Of a DNA stretch of 64,000 nt, positions 1-11,725 are shown one piece after another; position 1 is the first letter of the stretch, and each line of letters starts with the position of its first letter. The stretch is from Tritrichomonas musculus (Eukaryota; Parabasalia; Tritrichomonadida; Tritrichomonadidae). A program made the position numbers and the translations under genes. The notes under the pieces are model-generated. The model searched no databases and was not told where the DNA came from. It saw nothing but the letters and a program-made list of their open reading frames with translations. The stretch is from assembly GCA_039105265.1 (NCBI GenBank), contig JAPFFF010000009.1, positions 4,898,001 to 4,962,000 on the forward strand, written 5' to 3'.

Positions 1-2528
1 TTCAACTTCGTAGTATTCAAAGAAATGTCTAGGTTTTATCATTTTAACTATTTCATCTTTTTGGTCAATTATTTTATGAACTTTTTCATATTCGACTTTG
101 AATTTAACGATGTTTTTGTTTCCTGATTCATCTTCAAGTTCGTAGTATTCGAAAATATCTTTTTCAATAGGACAATTAACTCTTCTTATTTTACCATCAT
201 TATCTTCTACAGCGTAAACTTCAGTATCGACTTTAATTTTTTCAAAGAATTCTAATTCAATTGATCGATTAATTTGATGAATGTTTCCATGTTCTGATAA
301 TTCTTCAATGAATTCGTATTTAACTGGATATTTTTCAATTTTTCCTTCTTCATTTTCGTAGAATCCAAAAAATTGAGGATGAATTCTTCTTTTTACGACT
401 TGATCGACTCCATCGACTGGAAGAACTACTTTTTGATACAAAATTTCCTTTTTGATTGAATTTCCATCAAAATCTTCATCTTCATCGTATTCTTTTTTAT
501 GAATTGGTTTTCGAATTCTTTTAATTTTTCCACTCGAAAGAGTCACTGCATCTTTTTCGTATTCGATTAATTTCTTAACAATTTCATGAGTTCTATCATT
601 TTCTACAAATCATACTCTTCAGGAATAAACGGTCTCCTCACAATTCTAATATCACCGTTAACTTTTTGTTGAGCCACTTTTTCAATGCACATTTTTCTTC
701 TTTCCACTTTTTTAGTTCCATCGACATCAACTTGAATGAAGCAATAAAAATCAGGTTCTATTTTCTTTTTAACTAAATGAACGTTTCCGTCATCCAATTT
801 CATGTTAATTATTTGATAATCAACTTTTCTTTTATTTAATTTAATTTCACCAGTATCATCATCTTCAACTTCGTCGTATTCGAATTCATCTTCAACAATT
901 GATCTTCGAATTCTGTTATGATTTTCATCAAAAAAATATTCAAACTTGACCAATTTTCGTTGAATTTGATTTTCTTCATCATTTAAAATTAATTCATATT
1001 CATCTGGATGAAAAGGTCGAAGAACATCTCTTAATTCACCATCAACTTCAATTGTTACTTTATTGTATTGAATTGGTCTTTTTTCGATGCCTTCATACGT
1101 TTGGACAAATTCATAGTCCGTTTTATGTACAGGTCTTCGTAATGTTTTGATTTGTCCGTTAACGGTTGTATTCAATTTTTCGTATTCAATTTTTCTTTTA
1201 ATTATGACGGTTTCGTTGTTATCGTCAAGTGTTTCGACATATTCGTATTCATCGGTTTCAACTTGACGAGTTAATGGTTTGTTTGTTTCTTCGTCAATTG
1301 TTGTTTCGTATTGTTTTGATTTCTTTTCAACTTTTCTTTCTCCGTTTTCATCGACAACTTCAATGAATTCGAAATCTTCGTTCTTAATTGGTTTATGTAG
1401 TTTAATTATTTCACCATTTTCATCTTCAACTTCAACTATTTCGTATTCAATTGGACGTTGTTCTTTCCTTTTTCCTCCTTCACAGCATTCTTCATTTTCA
1501 TCTTCATCAACTTCAATGAATTTATAATCAAAATGTTCACGTTTTGTGTAAACAGGAACAATAGAATCATTTTTTTCATTTTTATTATGTTTTTTATTTT
1601 CATTGACAATTTCTAGTTCTGACTTATGATGATTTTCTATATAAAATTCTATTTCTCATTTTTCAATTTCGGTTTTTCCTTCTGAATTAACTTTTTCATA
1701 GAATTCGTATTGTTTTTCTCTCTTACGTCTATGAATGACAACTTCTTGATCATCGATTTGATGTCTTTCTTTAAAGAATTCAACTTCTCTCTTTTCTACT
1801 TTATTTTTGTCTTCATTACCATTTTTGATCTGATCTGGACAATCAATTAGATCAGATTCTGTAAGACGGTAAAAATCGTAAAAAACTCGTTCAATTGGGT
1901 GATTCTATCGCATTTTTACTTTTGATTCATCTATTTGAGAAAAATCTTTTTGATTTGGGAAATCTTTGCCAATAATCTGTTCTAATTCTTGATTTTCTGT
2001 CTTCTCTGTGCTGCATTCTTTTTCAAGAGTTTCAAATGCTGAAGCAATAACATTATCTTCAACTTGAGATAAGTCGAGACCTGTTGAATAAGATCTCTTT
2101 CCTTTTTCTTTTGAGCTTGCGATTTCTGCACCAGGTATATCTAATTGAATAAGATTAAAATCATCATTACTTCTATATTTTGAGGTTTTTGAAATCTCTT
2201 TTGGTGTATTTGATTGCTTTTGGCCTTTTTTGTCTTTTGACTCAATTTTTGATGGAGCACTTGAATGGTCCCACAATCGCATTTTGGAAAAGGGAAAACG
2301 CATTGCTGACCAGATTGTGGGTATATAACAAATGTATCTGTCGCAGAATTTGTGATTGTAATATCATCTTGGCATTTTACATCAAGAACTATTGTCTCTA
2401 AACGAATTATTGCTTGCTTTGAAGCATAAATACTAACTAATCCAGAATAATTGCTAAAATCAATAAATGGGCTAATAGTTGAACAGTTCGATGAATCAAA
2501 ATAAATTGATTTTAATGCGGTGCTAGAA

Positions 2529-2576
<48 letters not shown>

Positions 2577-2760
2577 AATGAGCAGATATAACAGTATTTT
2601 TGAAATTGTGTATCAGCACATAAAAAAATTTATTTGAAGAAAAACAAATTGTCTGTGATGGTTCTAAATCATACTCATAATATGTTACACCTTTTGGAGG
2701 TTCAACTGTAAGAATGCAATTACCTAATGAAAAAGAAAATGAGATCAATATTAGAAACAT
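1..2760 (-). pseudogene. Broken secreted acidic repeat protein gene, running off the left edge
   Basis: Read from the ATG at 2760, the product begins with a hydrophobic signal-peptide-like stretch (MFLILISFSFSLGNC), then a cysteine-containing ectodomain-like part with a C-x-C pair, then from about 1850 to the left edge a long array of degenerate units of roughly 35-40 residues. Each unit is built around Glu-Tyr-Glu, an acidic turn ending in Gly, and a basic Arg-Arg-Pro or Lys-Lys element. The frame is not continuous. It changes around a 41-base A-run (2531-2571), near 2270 and near 603, and there are in-frame stops near 1906 and 1656. I do not recognise the family; a surface or secreted charged repeat protein is inferred from the signal peptide and composition. 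A foldback element begins 48 bases upstream of the ATG, so the original promoter is probably displaced. It could be a decayed member of a multigene family. Confidence 0.6.
2531..2571. repeat. 41-base poly-T run
   Basis: This is an uninterrupted T-run, read as poly-A (Lys codons) on the minus strand inside the broken secreted repeat gene. The frame differs on its two sides, so its true length matters for whether that gene is open. Runs this long are prone to replication slippage and assembly error. Confidence 0.9.
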
Positions 2761-2808
2761 TATTTTATCACAAAATTGCCATAACGTGCATGGAGAATAT
2801 TTACCATT

Positions 2809-4441
2809 TAACGTATTTCCAGAAATGCGCAAAAAATATACATTTTTCCAGAAATGCGTAAAAAATAAACGTCCGTTTTTTGTAAATGTTTTATTGTTTT
2901 TTAATTTTTCAAAATGCCTATTTATTTTCAATTGTTTTAATTATGATACTTAATAAATACATGCTCATATGAAATACATTAACCATTTATTTCACTGATT
3001 GATGTTCTTTATACGGAAAAACAAGAAATTTTTATTTTTATTTTTTTTATAATAATTTTGACAAAATTTATTATCGCTCTGACTGATAAGCTTTAAAGTT
3101 GTATAATATGATTTTATGAGGTTTAACTATTATTTATTAAAGAGTTGAGTTAGGGTCTTAAATGACGCATTGAAAAAAAAGAAAAACAAATATTACTGTT
3201 TGTTCATGAAGGATTATTAAAGTAAATCGTTTTTAAATCATTCCAACTTTTTAAACAATGTGTAAACAATTGTTTTGCTAATCAACTAGATTAAATTCTT
3301 AGAGTGTCAAGAAAAATTATGATGATCATTTATCCGAATGATCATTTTTTTTCCATGCATTTATTAAATTCAAGCATAATAATTCGATCAATAATCAGGT
3401 AATTAAATCAAATATATATTGTATTTTTTCTGAAAATAAATATAACTACGACAATTATTGATCATTTTAAAATTTTTGTAATATTGTGAAAAATATATAA
3501 TATCAAATTTTATATTCTAAAATATATCACGAAAAAATAAATTTGAGAAAGGTAAAAACATTGTAACGCATCATAAATGAAGTTTTTTCTATATAAATAA
3601 AAAATTCAATAGTATTCAAAAAGTCAACTATTAAAATCAGTAAAAATCATTATTGAACCATTACTTAAACAAAACGCCATAATTAATATTTTAATTGCAT
3701 TGAGTATTATACATTTATTGCCAATAAAGGTCCTAATAAACAAATATAATTATATTTTTTTTAATTTTAAAGAATTTTTAGTCATTTTTTTGGAATTTAT
3801 GCTTTTCTTGATATTCCAATTAAAAATAGCTAATAAATATTTATTTAATACTCGTTGCTGATTTAAATTATTATGCTTGAATTTAATAAATGCATGGGAA
3901 AAAAATGATCATTCGGATAAATGATCATCATAATTTTTCTTGACACTCTAAGAATTTAATCTAGTTGATTAGCAAAACAATTGTTTACACATTGTTTAAA
4001 AAGTTGGAATGATTTAAAAACGATTTACTTTAATAATCCTTCATGAACAAACAGTAATATTTGTTTTTCTTTTTTTTCAATGCGTCATTTAAGACCCTAA
4101 CTCAACTCTTTAATAAATAATAGTTAAACCTCATAAAATCATATTATACAACTTTAAAGCTTATCAGTCAGAGCGATAATAAATTTTGTCAAAATTATTA
4201 TAAAAAAAATAAAAATAAAAATTTCTTGTTTTTCCGTATAAAGAACATCAATCAGTGAAATAAATGGTTAATGTATTTCATATGAGCATGTATTTATTAA
4301 GTATCATAATTAAAACAATTGAAAATAAATAGGCATTTTGAAAAATTAAAAAACAATAAAACATTTACAAAAAACGGACGTTTATTTTTTACGCATTTCT
4401 GGAAAAATGTATATTTTTTGCGCATTTCTGGAAATACGTTA
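2809..4441. mobile_element. Foldback-type element with 576-bp inverted arms
   Basis: The left arm (2809-3384) and right arm (3866-4441) are inverted copies of each other; by eye I find only one substitution, near 3352. They enclose a 481-bp loop (3385-3865) with no usable reading frame. The outer end reads TAACGTATTTCCAGAAATGC, and the palindromic TA at each extremity would fit a TA target duplication as used by Tc1/mariner elements, though TA is weak evidence. Near the end the arm carries a direct duplication of TTTCCAGAAATGCG (units about 2816 and 2848), the sort of doubled transposase-binding site known from long-TIR mariner relatives. No transposase is encoded, so the element is non-autonomous. 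Near-perfect arms suggest recent insertion or ongoing gene conversion. Confidence 0.85.
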
Positions 4442-4563
4442 TGTCTAAAATTGAACTTTTTAAATGAAACTGAAATTAACTTTTATAATACATATTTATC
4501 TTTTTATTTAATAGGTTTGGAGCTAATGTAACACTAAATTTAAGTTCGATGACATTTTTAAAG

Positions 4564-4592
<29 letters not shown>
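4564..4592. repeat. 29-base poly-A run
   Basis: A pure A-run followed by GATTCC lies to the right of the foldback element. The poly-T run on the left side (2531-2571) is followed, on its reverse strand, by GATTCT. The similarity is short and may be chance. No gene is assigned to 4442-4710. Confidence 0.8.
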
Positions 4593-4594
<2 letters not shown>

Positions 4595-4710
4595 TTCCAT
4601 CATATTTCAATTTGTAAATATATTTATAATTACGAAAAAAAACTTTTTTTATTAAATAATGTTAATCATTGATCAATTGATCACTTAAAATTTGGCTTTC
4701 TTTTATTTTC

Positions 4711-7700
4711 TCAATAGGAATAAAGCATAAAAATATTGTAATTAAAATTCATTATTTGATCTTTATAATTTCCTAAATTTGTCAATTTTGCAAAATTTTC
4801 AAGAATAATTAAATCTCTTGGGTCAATTTGTTTTGGAGAATGAAATGAAAAAGCATTAAACATCGTATTCAAAAAGATCTGAAGAGGAGAAAATTTCTAA
4901 AAATAATGTTAGTAAACTGAAACTCAAAACCAAAAACAAAATACTTTATAGTTTTTAATATTAATATCAATATTCTTTGAATTGAGAAGTAATCTTAAAA
5001 TATCATATTTTACGTTGTTATTTGAGAAAAAAACATATCTATTGCATGCAATATGAAGGGGAGTTTCTTTTTTATCATCTTGAATATTAACATCAATACT
5101 AGGCAGATCAAGTAATGCTGAGACAAAATCATCTTTTGAATTAATAACAGCTAAATGTAAAGGCGATTTCAAATGAGTACTTTCTTGTTCATTTGGCTTA
5201 AGATTTTTATTAGATAAAAACACTTTTAGTTCTTTAAGACATGGTCTTTCTTTTATTTCATTTCGAAAAACAATATTTTTAACTCCACAAAATAAATGAA
5301 GTGGAGTGAAGTTTATCGAGGTTGAACGATTAACATCAATTGTATCTTTGTATTTAGTAAGAAGTACTTTTAAAGTATCATAATTTTCATTCAAAATGCT
5401 TGCAAATAATGGCGTAATGTTATTTAAAATTGATTATTTTTTTAAAATTGCTTCTGGAATTATTTTATTGATATCAACTTCATGTTTATCAAGAAACTTT
5501 TCAAATTCTTCTTCATCTAAATATCTAGCGCCTAAACATGCAAAGAAAGATAGATTTTGATCAACGAAAGCATTTTTTAATTTTGAATGTATATCATCTC
5601 CTTTTTGAACAATAAAATATTGAATTAAATTTTCAGAATAACTTGAGCTTATGACTCTGTTTGAAAAAAAATTATTTCCTAAATATTTTTCTTCTTTTAA
5701 TTCAACTACTTCATACGAATAACTTGATAGTTTGCATTTGTCATTTTTTAGAAGAAAAAGTTGATCACAAATTGAGAAAAGTTTTTGATTGATTGCATCT
5801 TCTAAAATGGTATGCTCAAAGCCATCAAAGCAACATACTTCAAGATCAGGATTATTAATTAATTTATACACCATTTTAACGTTATTAGAAAGAATTGCAT
5901 AATGCAAAGGCGAACAAGTACAATTTTTAAAATCAAGTTTATCAATTTTGTTTATTTGGCTTTGTAAAAACAAATCTATTGTTTCATTGCTATGAGCATC
6001 AGTTTGAGCACAAAGAAGATGAATTGGTGTGAATCCACTTGATGTTGAATAGTTAATATCGATCTTATCTTGATATTTGGTAAGAAGTACTTTTAAAGTG
6101 TCATATTTATCATTCAAAATACTTGAAAATAAAGGTGTAATATTATTTAAAAAAATTATTTGATTTAAAAATTGATTCTGGAATAACATCATTAAAATCA
6201 ATTTCTTTATTATCAAGAAACTTTTCAAAGTCTTGTTCATTAGAATATCTAGCTGCTGCACATGTAAAGAAAAGTAGATTTTCGTTAATCAATTCTTTTT
6301 TCACTTTTTCAATATCTTCTTTTCCTGAATCTTTAAAGAAATAACAAATCAGATTCGACAAGTATATATCATCTTTAGGATCCCTTGCTTCAACTTTATA
6401 ATTCATTTTCCAGGCTTTCTTTAGAGAATATTTATCATCTATTATTATTTTTAAGTTATTCTGAATTGTTTTCATACATGAATATGAATAATTTCCAATG
6501 AAATCAATTTTTGTTTTTTGAATCAAAAGATCAGATTCTTCAAATTGATTATTTAATATTGAAGACTCAAACATATTCATATTTTTATACATTTGAGAAA
6601 CAGGGAATTTGTTAATTTCCAACAGAAACTTAAAAACATCAATTTTTTTATAAATAAGCGAAAAATAAAGTGGTCCTGCATTATCACATTTAATTTTTGG
6701 ATCAACTTTTTTATTATCAAGAATTACTTTAACAAATTCAACTTGATTTTTATAAATAGCAACAAAAAGTGGTAATTTAAGTCAAAAAAATAAAATAAAA
6801 TATCATCATACTTATACGTAAAAGGTTGAAGACTTTTCTTTTGTGTTTTAGGAATATCTCGACTATACGGCAATTTAATTGCAAGTCTTGCTAAATTGAA
6901 TTGATCAAACAACAAAGACAACATAAACAAAGATGTATAATCAAATCCACTTGATAACAAAAAAATTACAACGTCAATGTTATTAAACTTAATTGCATTT
7001 TGAATTAAATGATCATAAACTTTTTTGTTTTTCACAACTTCATGTTCTTCATACAGCCATTCAAAAAGTTCTTGATGCTTATATTTAATAGTGAGGATGA
7101 TGCACATTTCAAGTAAGTAATCATCCATTTCTATCTTTTCAACACATTTGTGAATAATTGAATTATTCCCTCCAATAAATGCCATTCGAACAGTTATCGG
7201 TTCAATTTCAACATCTTTGATGTTCAATAAAATGTAATTGAAAATTTTTTCTGATCCATAAACTGCTGCCAATTCAAGATTACGGATTTCATCAGAAAAA
7301 TTCTTCTTCTGGAACAAAATATCAGGATTCCTTTCATATGATAAAAGTGAAATTTTGTTATTGAAATCATTCGTGTCTGATTTCTGTGTCATCAAATGAG
7401 TAAACAAATCAAGATCGTCATTTTTTATTGCTTGATAAAGTTGAGTTGGATTGTAGCCACTTTTTTTATATTCTTCTATTTCTTCTTGACTGAATTCGCC
7501 TTTTCTATTTGACTGAGAATTGAATGAATAACAATTCTGAAAACGTTTTCTATATTTGGTCATATCACTTTCATTTATTTCTTTAATGTTGCACAAATAA
7601 TTAAGAATAAAATAGGCAGACTTTAATGGATAATTCGAATATAACGTTTTTTCAATTGAATTGTCAACATAGCTTCGGTCAATTTCATAGGCCAATTTAA

Positions 7701-8325
7701 ATTCCTCAAGTAACTTTTTTTTGAAATATTCAAATTGGCCTCCATTGGTATTTTCTTCGTATTTCTTTAAAAAAGTTAAAAATAACTCAATTTTGGTCGG
7801 TTTGGAAAAACATGAAGAGAAAAATAGAAGATAAATAAAATCTAATGTAAGTATATTATTTTCACTTTTCTCAATTTCACTAAAATGTTGTAATAAAGAT
7901 TCAAAAGAGTTTTCGTCTATATCTGCAAGCTCATTCGTAATATCTTTTTGGATTTGAATTGATTGATCATTTGAAATGATATCATAATATGACTCAAAAA
8001 TTTTGATTAAGGAAGAAAGTTCTTCTATTTCGAACTTTTCTGCAAATATTTTCAAAACTCCACTATTTATGTTGGAGATTTGTAAAGGAACTAAATTAAA
8101 AATATTATCAAAATATTGATAATCTGATTCTGAACAAACAAATGAATTTTCAAATTCTGGGATGGTAATACTATATGAGGTTTTGCTTTTGTCCTTTTTA
8201 ATATGTTGAGAAATAACTTTGCTAATTGATGAAGCTGTTTTTTGCGAGCATTCAATTGTATGCCCATTTATTATTATATTCCAATCTATTTTTTCCTTTG
8301 GTATCTTGAAAACGAAAGAAAACAT
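4711..8325 (-). pseudogene. BTB-like/DUF3447 ankyrin-repeat protein gene with several frame breaks
   Basis: The first open segment (8325 down to 6724, 533 codons) begins with a BTB-like N-terminal region of about 115 residues (MFSFVFKIPKEKIDWNIII), followed by the helical region and first ankyrin-like units typical of the trichomonad DUF3447 ankyrin family. The similarity continues in other frames through 6622-6143, 6261-5434 and 5394-4924 to a last block ending at 4711. These contain clear ankyrin signatures such as FTPIHLLCAQ, SPLHYAILSN and ETPLHIACN. Frame changes occur in T/A homopolymers near 6783, 6150 and 5430, and stops lie near 4905. Two internal blocks (about 6250-5430 and 5420-4930) start with nearly the same sequence, LNNITPLF, which points to internal duplication. 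The likely role when intact is protein-protein scaffolding. Either this is a true pseudogene or homopolymer miscounts split an intact gene of about 1,200 residues. Confidence 0.75.
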
Positions 8326-8512
8326 GCTTACTTCTTTTAAAAAATTGAAATAAAATTAGACAAACTTTTTGAAAAGAAGTAAACAAACCTAACAAACTTA
8401 GTTAAATTAAAAAAAACAAATAAAAATCTATCTTATTAAGGTTAAATTGATAAAAATGACAATAAAAGCAGAAGAAATTTCTTTTTAATAAAATAATTCG
8501 GTATAAATGATT

Positions 8513-10129
8513 TTAATTATCTAATTGTCCAAATTTTCCTAAATTTAATTCTGATAATCCAAAAGTATAATGATTACTTGAATAAAACTCAATCTTATAG
8601 TATCCATATTTATTTTTGTTTGTAAAGAAAAATACTTTCTCTTCATTTGCCGACCAATTAACATGGTAATAATCTTTTAACTTTGTAAAAGATCCTTCAG
8701 AATTGCCACCTAATATTGAGAAACTCGTCGGAGCTTGACTATTCCAATAATCTCTTGCCATCATAATCAATACATTAGCTTTTTCTGGCGAACTTAAACC
8801 AATAATAATATATGAAGAATTTTTTCGACTGTCATTCGAAGCCCATCTTCTCCCACTTTTTCTCTCGCTTAAACCATTGAATAAATTGTAAGGTGCATGA
8901 TCATCCTGTCCTTTCCATGTCGATGACGAAATAACAGTGAATTTTTTATTCGATGTGTTCATATAATATCTAGTTGAACTTATTTTGCACCAAGGCTTTG
9001 CTGAATAAGGAATAATCAAATTATAATCTAAATTCTCAATATCATCTACATGCTTGTTTAAAACATAAATTTTCTTATTTATTGCTTTTTTATGATCATC
9101 AATTTTCCTATTCAAATTATTAAATGCTTCATTAAGATCATCAATTTTCCTATTCGAATTATTAAATGCTTCATTAAGATCATCAATTTTCCTATTCGAA
9201 TTATTAAATGCTTCATTAAGATCATCAATTTTCCTATTCGAATTATATTTTGCTTCATTAAGATCATCAATTTTCCTATTCAAATTATTAAAATCTGAAA
9301 AATATCTTTGTGAAAGCAGAATTTGCATTTCTTCGAGATGATTACTTCTTGATTCTATATCGAAATTTTTACTCCTTAATATACAAATCTCTTTTTCTAT
9401 TCTTAATTGTTTATAGTGCTGTACTTTAAATATAAATTTCATTAAAATTTGGTTTATTTCTAAATCATTGTTATCAATTGAAAACATGAAATCGTTCAAA
9501 AGCTGATTTAAAAAGTCTGTTTTTTCTTTCATGAGATCAATGTAATTTAAAATGATGCTAGAATCATTTCCAGAATGTTTATAATATTTCACTAAAAATA
9601 CATTCATTTCATGGCGCTGATCTATTGATAGATGTTGATTAATAGTATAAAAGCGATTTAATACACGGTATAAATTAGAAATTGGCAATTTAAGCATATA
9701 ATCTTTTGATATATGATCTAATAAATGAATTGAAAGAATTTCTTCATATTTTGATACTGAAAATTTCTTTAAGTCCTTAAATTTTGAAATAAAGTATTCA
9801 ATTATTACTAAATGAGATTTGGCAATCAATTTTTCTGTTTTTGCAACCAATTTTTCTACTTGATATTTTACTGACAATGAATGAATTGCGATAATATTTT
9901 CTTTAGTTATTTTATATTCTTGATTTTGACAAAATGAAATAAATGAAATAATTGAATCATTAGAAAGCTTTGGAAGTGAATTATCAAAAATATCGATCCT
10001 TTGGTTATTTATCAGTTCATTTTGCTTTTCTGAAAAATATAAAGAGCACTTTTTCATCAAATTATAATCAAATTCATACTCCTTATCCAAGTAGGTAAAA
10101 TATTTCTTCATCTTTTGTTCATTGCTCAT
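8513..10129 (-). CDS. BTB-like, coiled-coil repeat and discoidin (F5/8C-like) domain protein
   Basis: The product has 538 residues. I choose the ATG at 10129 (MSNEQKMKKYF) because a trichomonad-type initiator TCATTT lies at 10140-10145, leaving a 13-base leader; a longer in-frame extension up to 10240 lacks this support. Residues about 10-200 form a BTB-like module of the kind fused to many trichomonad proteins. The middle contains five near-identical 14-residue units (NNSNRKIDDLNEAF type, about 9090-9300), expected to form a coiled coil. The last 150 residues (GRRWASNDSRKNSSYIIIG onward, ending YGYYKIEFYSSN) resemble the galactose-binding/F5-8 type C fold. No signal peptide or membrane segment is visible, so a cytosolic adaptor is inferred. 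The gene is intact, unlike its neighbours. Confidence 0.75.
   Translation of the reverse strand: MSNEQKMKKYFTYLDKEYEFDYNLMKKCSLYFSEKQNELINNQRIDIFDNSLPKLSNDSIISFISFCQNQEYKITKENIIAIHSLSVKYQVEKLVAKTEKLIAKSHLVIIEYFISKFKDLKKFSVSKYEEILSIHLLDHISKDYMLKLPISNLYRVLNRFYTINQHLSIDQRHEMNVFLVKYYKHSGNDSSIILNYIDLMKEKTDFLNQLLNDFMFSIDNNDLEINQILMKFIFKVQHYKQLRIEKEICILRSKNFDIESRSNHLEEMQILLSQRYFSDFNNLNRKIDDLNEAKYNSNRKIDDLNEAFNNSNRKIDDLNEAFNNSNRKIDDLNEAFNNLNRKIDDHKKAINKKIYVLNKHVDDIENLDYNLIIPYSAKPWCKISSTRYYMNTSNKKFTVISSSTWKGQDDHAPYNLFNGLSERKSGRRWASNDSRKNSSYIIIGLSSPEKANVLIMMARDYWNSQAPTSFSILGGNSEGSFTKLKDYYHVNWSANEEKVFFFTNKNKYGYYKIEFYSSNHYTFGLSELNLGKFGQLDN
9080..9300 (-). repeat. 42-bp tandem repeat encoding a 14-residue heptad unit
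   Basis: About five head-to-tail copies of a 42-bp unit encode N-R-K-I-D-D-L-N-E-A-F-N-N-S. Two heptads per unit with Ile, Leu and Phe spaced for a coiled coil suggest expansion of a rod. Nucleotide identity between copies is high, so copy number may vary between strains. Confidence 0.85.
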
Positions 10130-10239
10130 TCTCAGAATAAAATGAACTGATTTTAGAAAAAACTTTGGATGACAAGAATTTGTCTTATAAATTCTAAAAT
10201 TTTCTAAAATTTTCCAAATAACCCAGAGATGCCAGTCCA

Positions 10240-11014
10240 TCTGTTAAATCACCAACCTTGATCGTTGGTTAAATGACAATGAAATGTATTGAGCTAATGG
10301 AGTGACATTCAAAAGATATAATCTTTGTCTTGATCAAAGGTAAAAAAATGTAAGATCGTTTATATATTGAATAAGTAAAGTTTTCCCAACCGTTTTTTGC
10401 ACAGAAAAATATAAATATAAACCATTCAAAATATTTCCATTAAAAAAAAATGTATAATATCAGCTTTTCTGTAATAAAATAAACTGTATATTTAGTGCAT
10501 GTTCAAATAATTTCTAAAATAAACTGATGTTAATGAAATATGCTGATCGATAATGAACATTAATATTATATTAAATACATTTATTTAATTTATGTATATA
10601 TTTCTGTAATTAAATATTTTTATATGAATCATATATAAAAATTAAGGAGATTTTAATACATTTTTTGCATAAAAGATTCAGTATCTTTTTCAAAAAATTA
10701 ATAAAAAGTAAATTAGGCACTATTTGTTCATTTTTTTTCAACACTAGAAGCAAATCATCAGATTACTAAAGAAAAATATGGAGAAATTTTTCTTAAATAA
10801 TATTAACTAATTTTCTTCCAAAAAGAAATTGAAGAATAAAGAATCCTAAATTCATATGATATACGACCATAAGAATATTTTTTTGGAAATAAGAAACTTT
10901 GAAATCTTTTAGTGCACGATAAACGACTACCTTGCATGTTTGCCTCAAAAAATTGAAAGGAAATTGAATGAAGCATTCAAATTTGAAAACTAACCGAAAA
11001 TTCTGAAAAACTCT
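10240..11014. other. Intergenic DNA with no confident gene
   Basis: The stretch is AT-rich with scattered short open fragments and no frame longer than a few dozen codons. A short hairpin (CCAACCTTGATCGTTGG) lies near 10252. Nothing else is supported. Confidence 0.6.
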
Positions 11015-11207
11015 ATGAATAAGAATAAATGAAATACGGCAATCTATTATATATCTAAGAACAAAGAACCAAATCCTTTTGGAGTGTTTGAAAAAATATG
11101 ATCATTGGAAAGATGAAATTATTAAGTTAACAAATGCATTTTTTGATGTTCCTGTAACAGAAAAAAGCACTGAAGATGATGAAAATAAGATTAAAGGGGA
11201 TAAATAA
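11015..11207 (+). pseudogene. Coding-like relic, C-terminal end of an unknown charged protein
   Basis: About 63 codons are open and end at TAA in 11205-11207, with a protein-like acidic tail (STEDDENKIKGDK). The frame has no ATG and meets a stop just upstream. A second coding-like stretch about 10930-11010 is in another frame. I do not recognise the family. It may be a decayed gene end or chance. Confidence 0.3.
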
Positions 11208-11725
11208 TTCATTTCAAATTAATTTTATTAAATTGAATATATCAGGATATCGTCAAAATAACTCAATCAGCTTTATGATACTATTTTTTTAAGGAAAATT
11301 CCATAATAATATCGATAATTCTCAAGAAAAATTGCATAGAGTTTTAAATGATATTAACTATCAAATAGAATTCATTAATGCATATGTTTAATTATTTATG
11401 TAGTTTTATTAATGTATATGTTTAATATTCTATTTATTATAATTAATTCAATATAGATATGAAGATATTTATATTTTCCATAACGACCGTTTAAAGTGCA
11501 CTTTTCTTAAAAATTTATATAAGGATTATACAGAATCATTTTATAAAACTACAACCTTTACAACACATATTTACTATTTGAAAACTTTTTTGTGCATAAA
11601 TTTTAATTATTTGAATGGTCTAAAACAACTCGCACTTTTCTAAGATTTCTAATCAAAAAAAAGTTTTTGAGGACCTCAAAAATAATCATACTTCTAAGCA
11701 ATTTGAAATAATAATAAAATCAAAA
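11208..11725. other. Intergenic DNA, nothing recognised
   Basis: Very AT-rich sequence with no open frame of note on either strand. It is the downstream flank of the protein kinase gene that ends at 11726. Confidence 0.6.

Noticed and set aside
1279-1527. 82-codon Ser-rich frame on the plus strand
   Set aside because: It is antisense to the acidic repeat gene; Ser-rich composition arises from reversing Glu/Asp-rich codons.
4319-4531. Small frame starting at the right arm of the foldback element and its mirror near 2512-2931
   Set aside because: Both are the same inverted arm read outward; the frames depend on non-ATG starts and end in unrelated flanks.
2531-4592. Possibility that the poly-T and poly-A runs mark the true outer ends of the foldback element
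   Set aside because: Only the run and GATTC are shared; the sequence between the runs and the arms differs on the two sides, so arm ends at 2809 and 4441 are the better limits.
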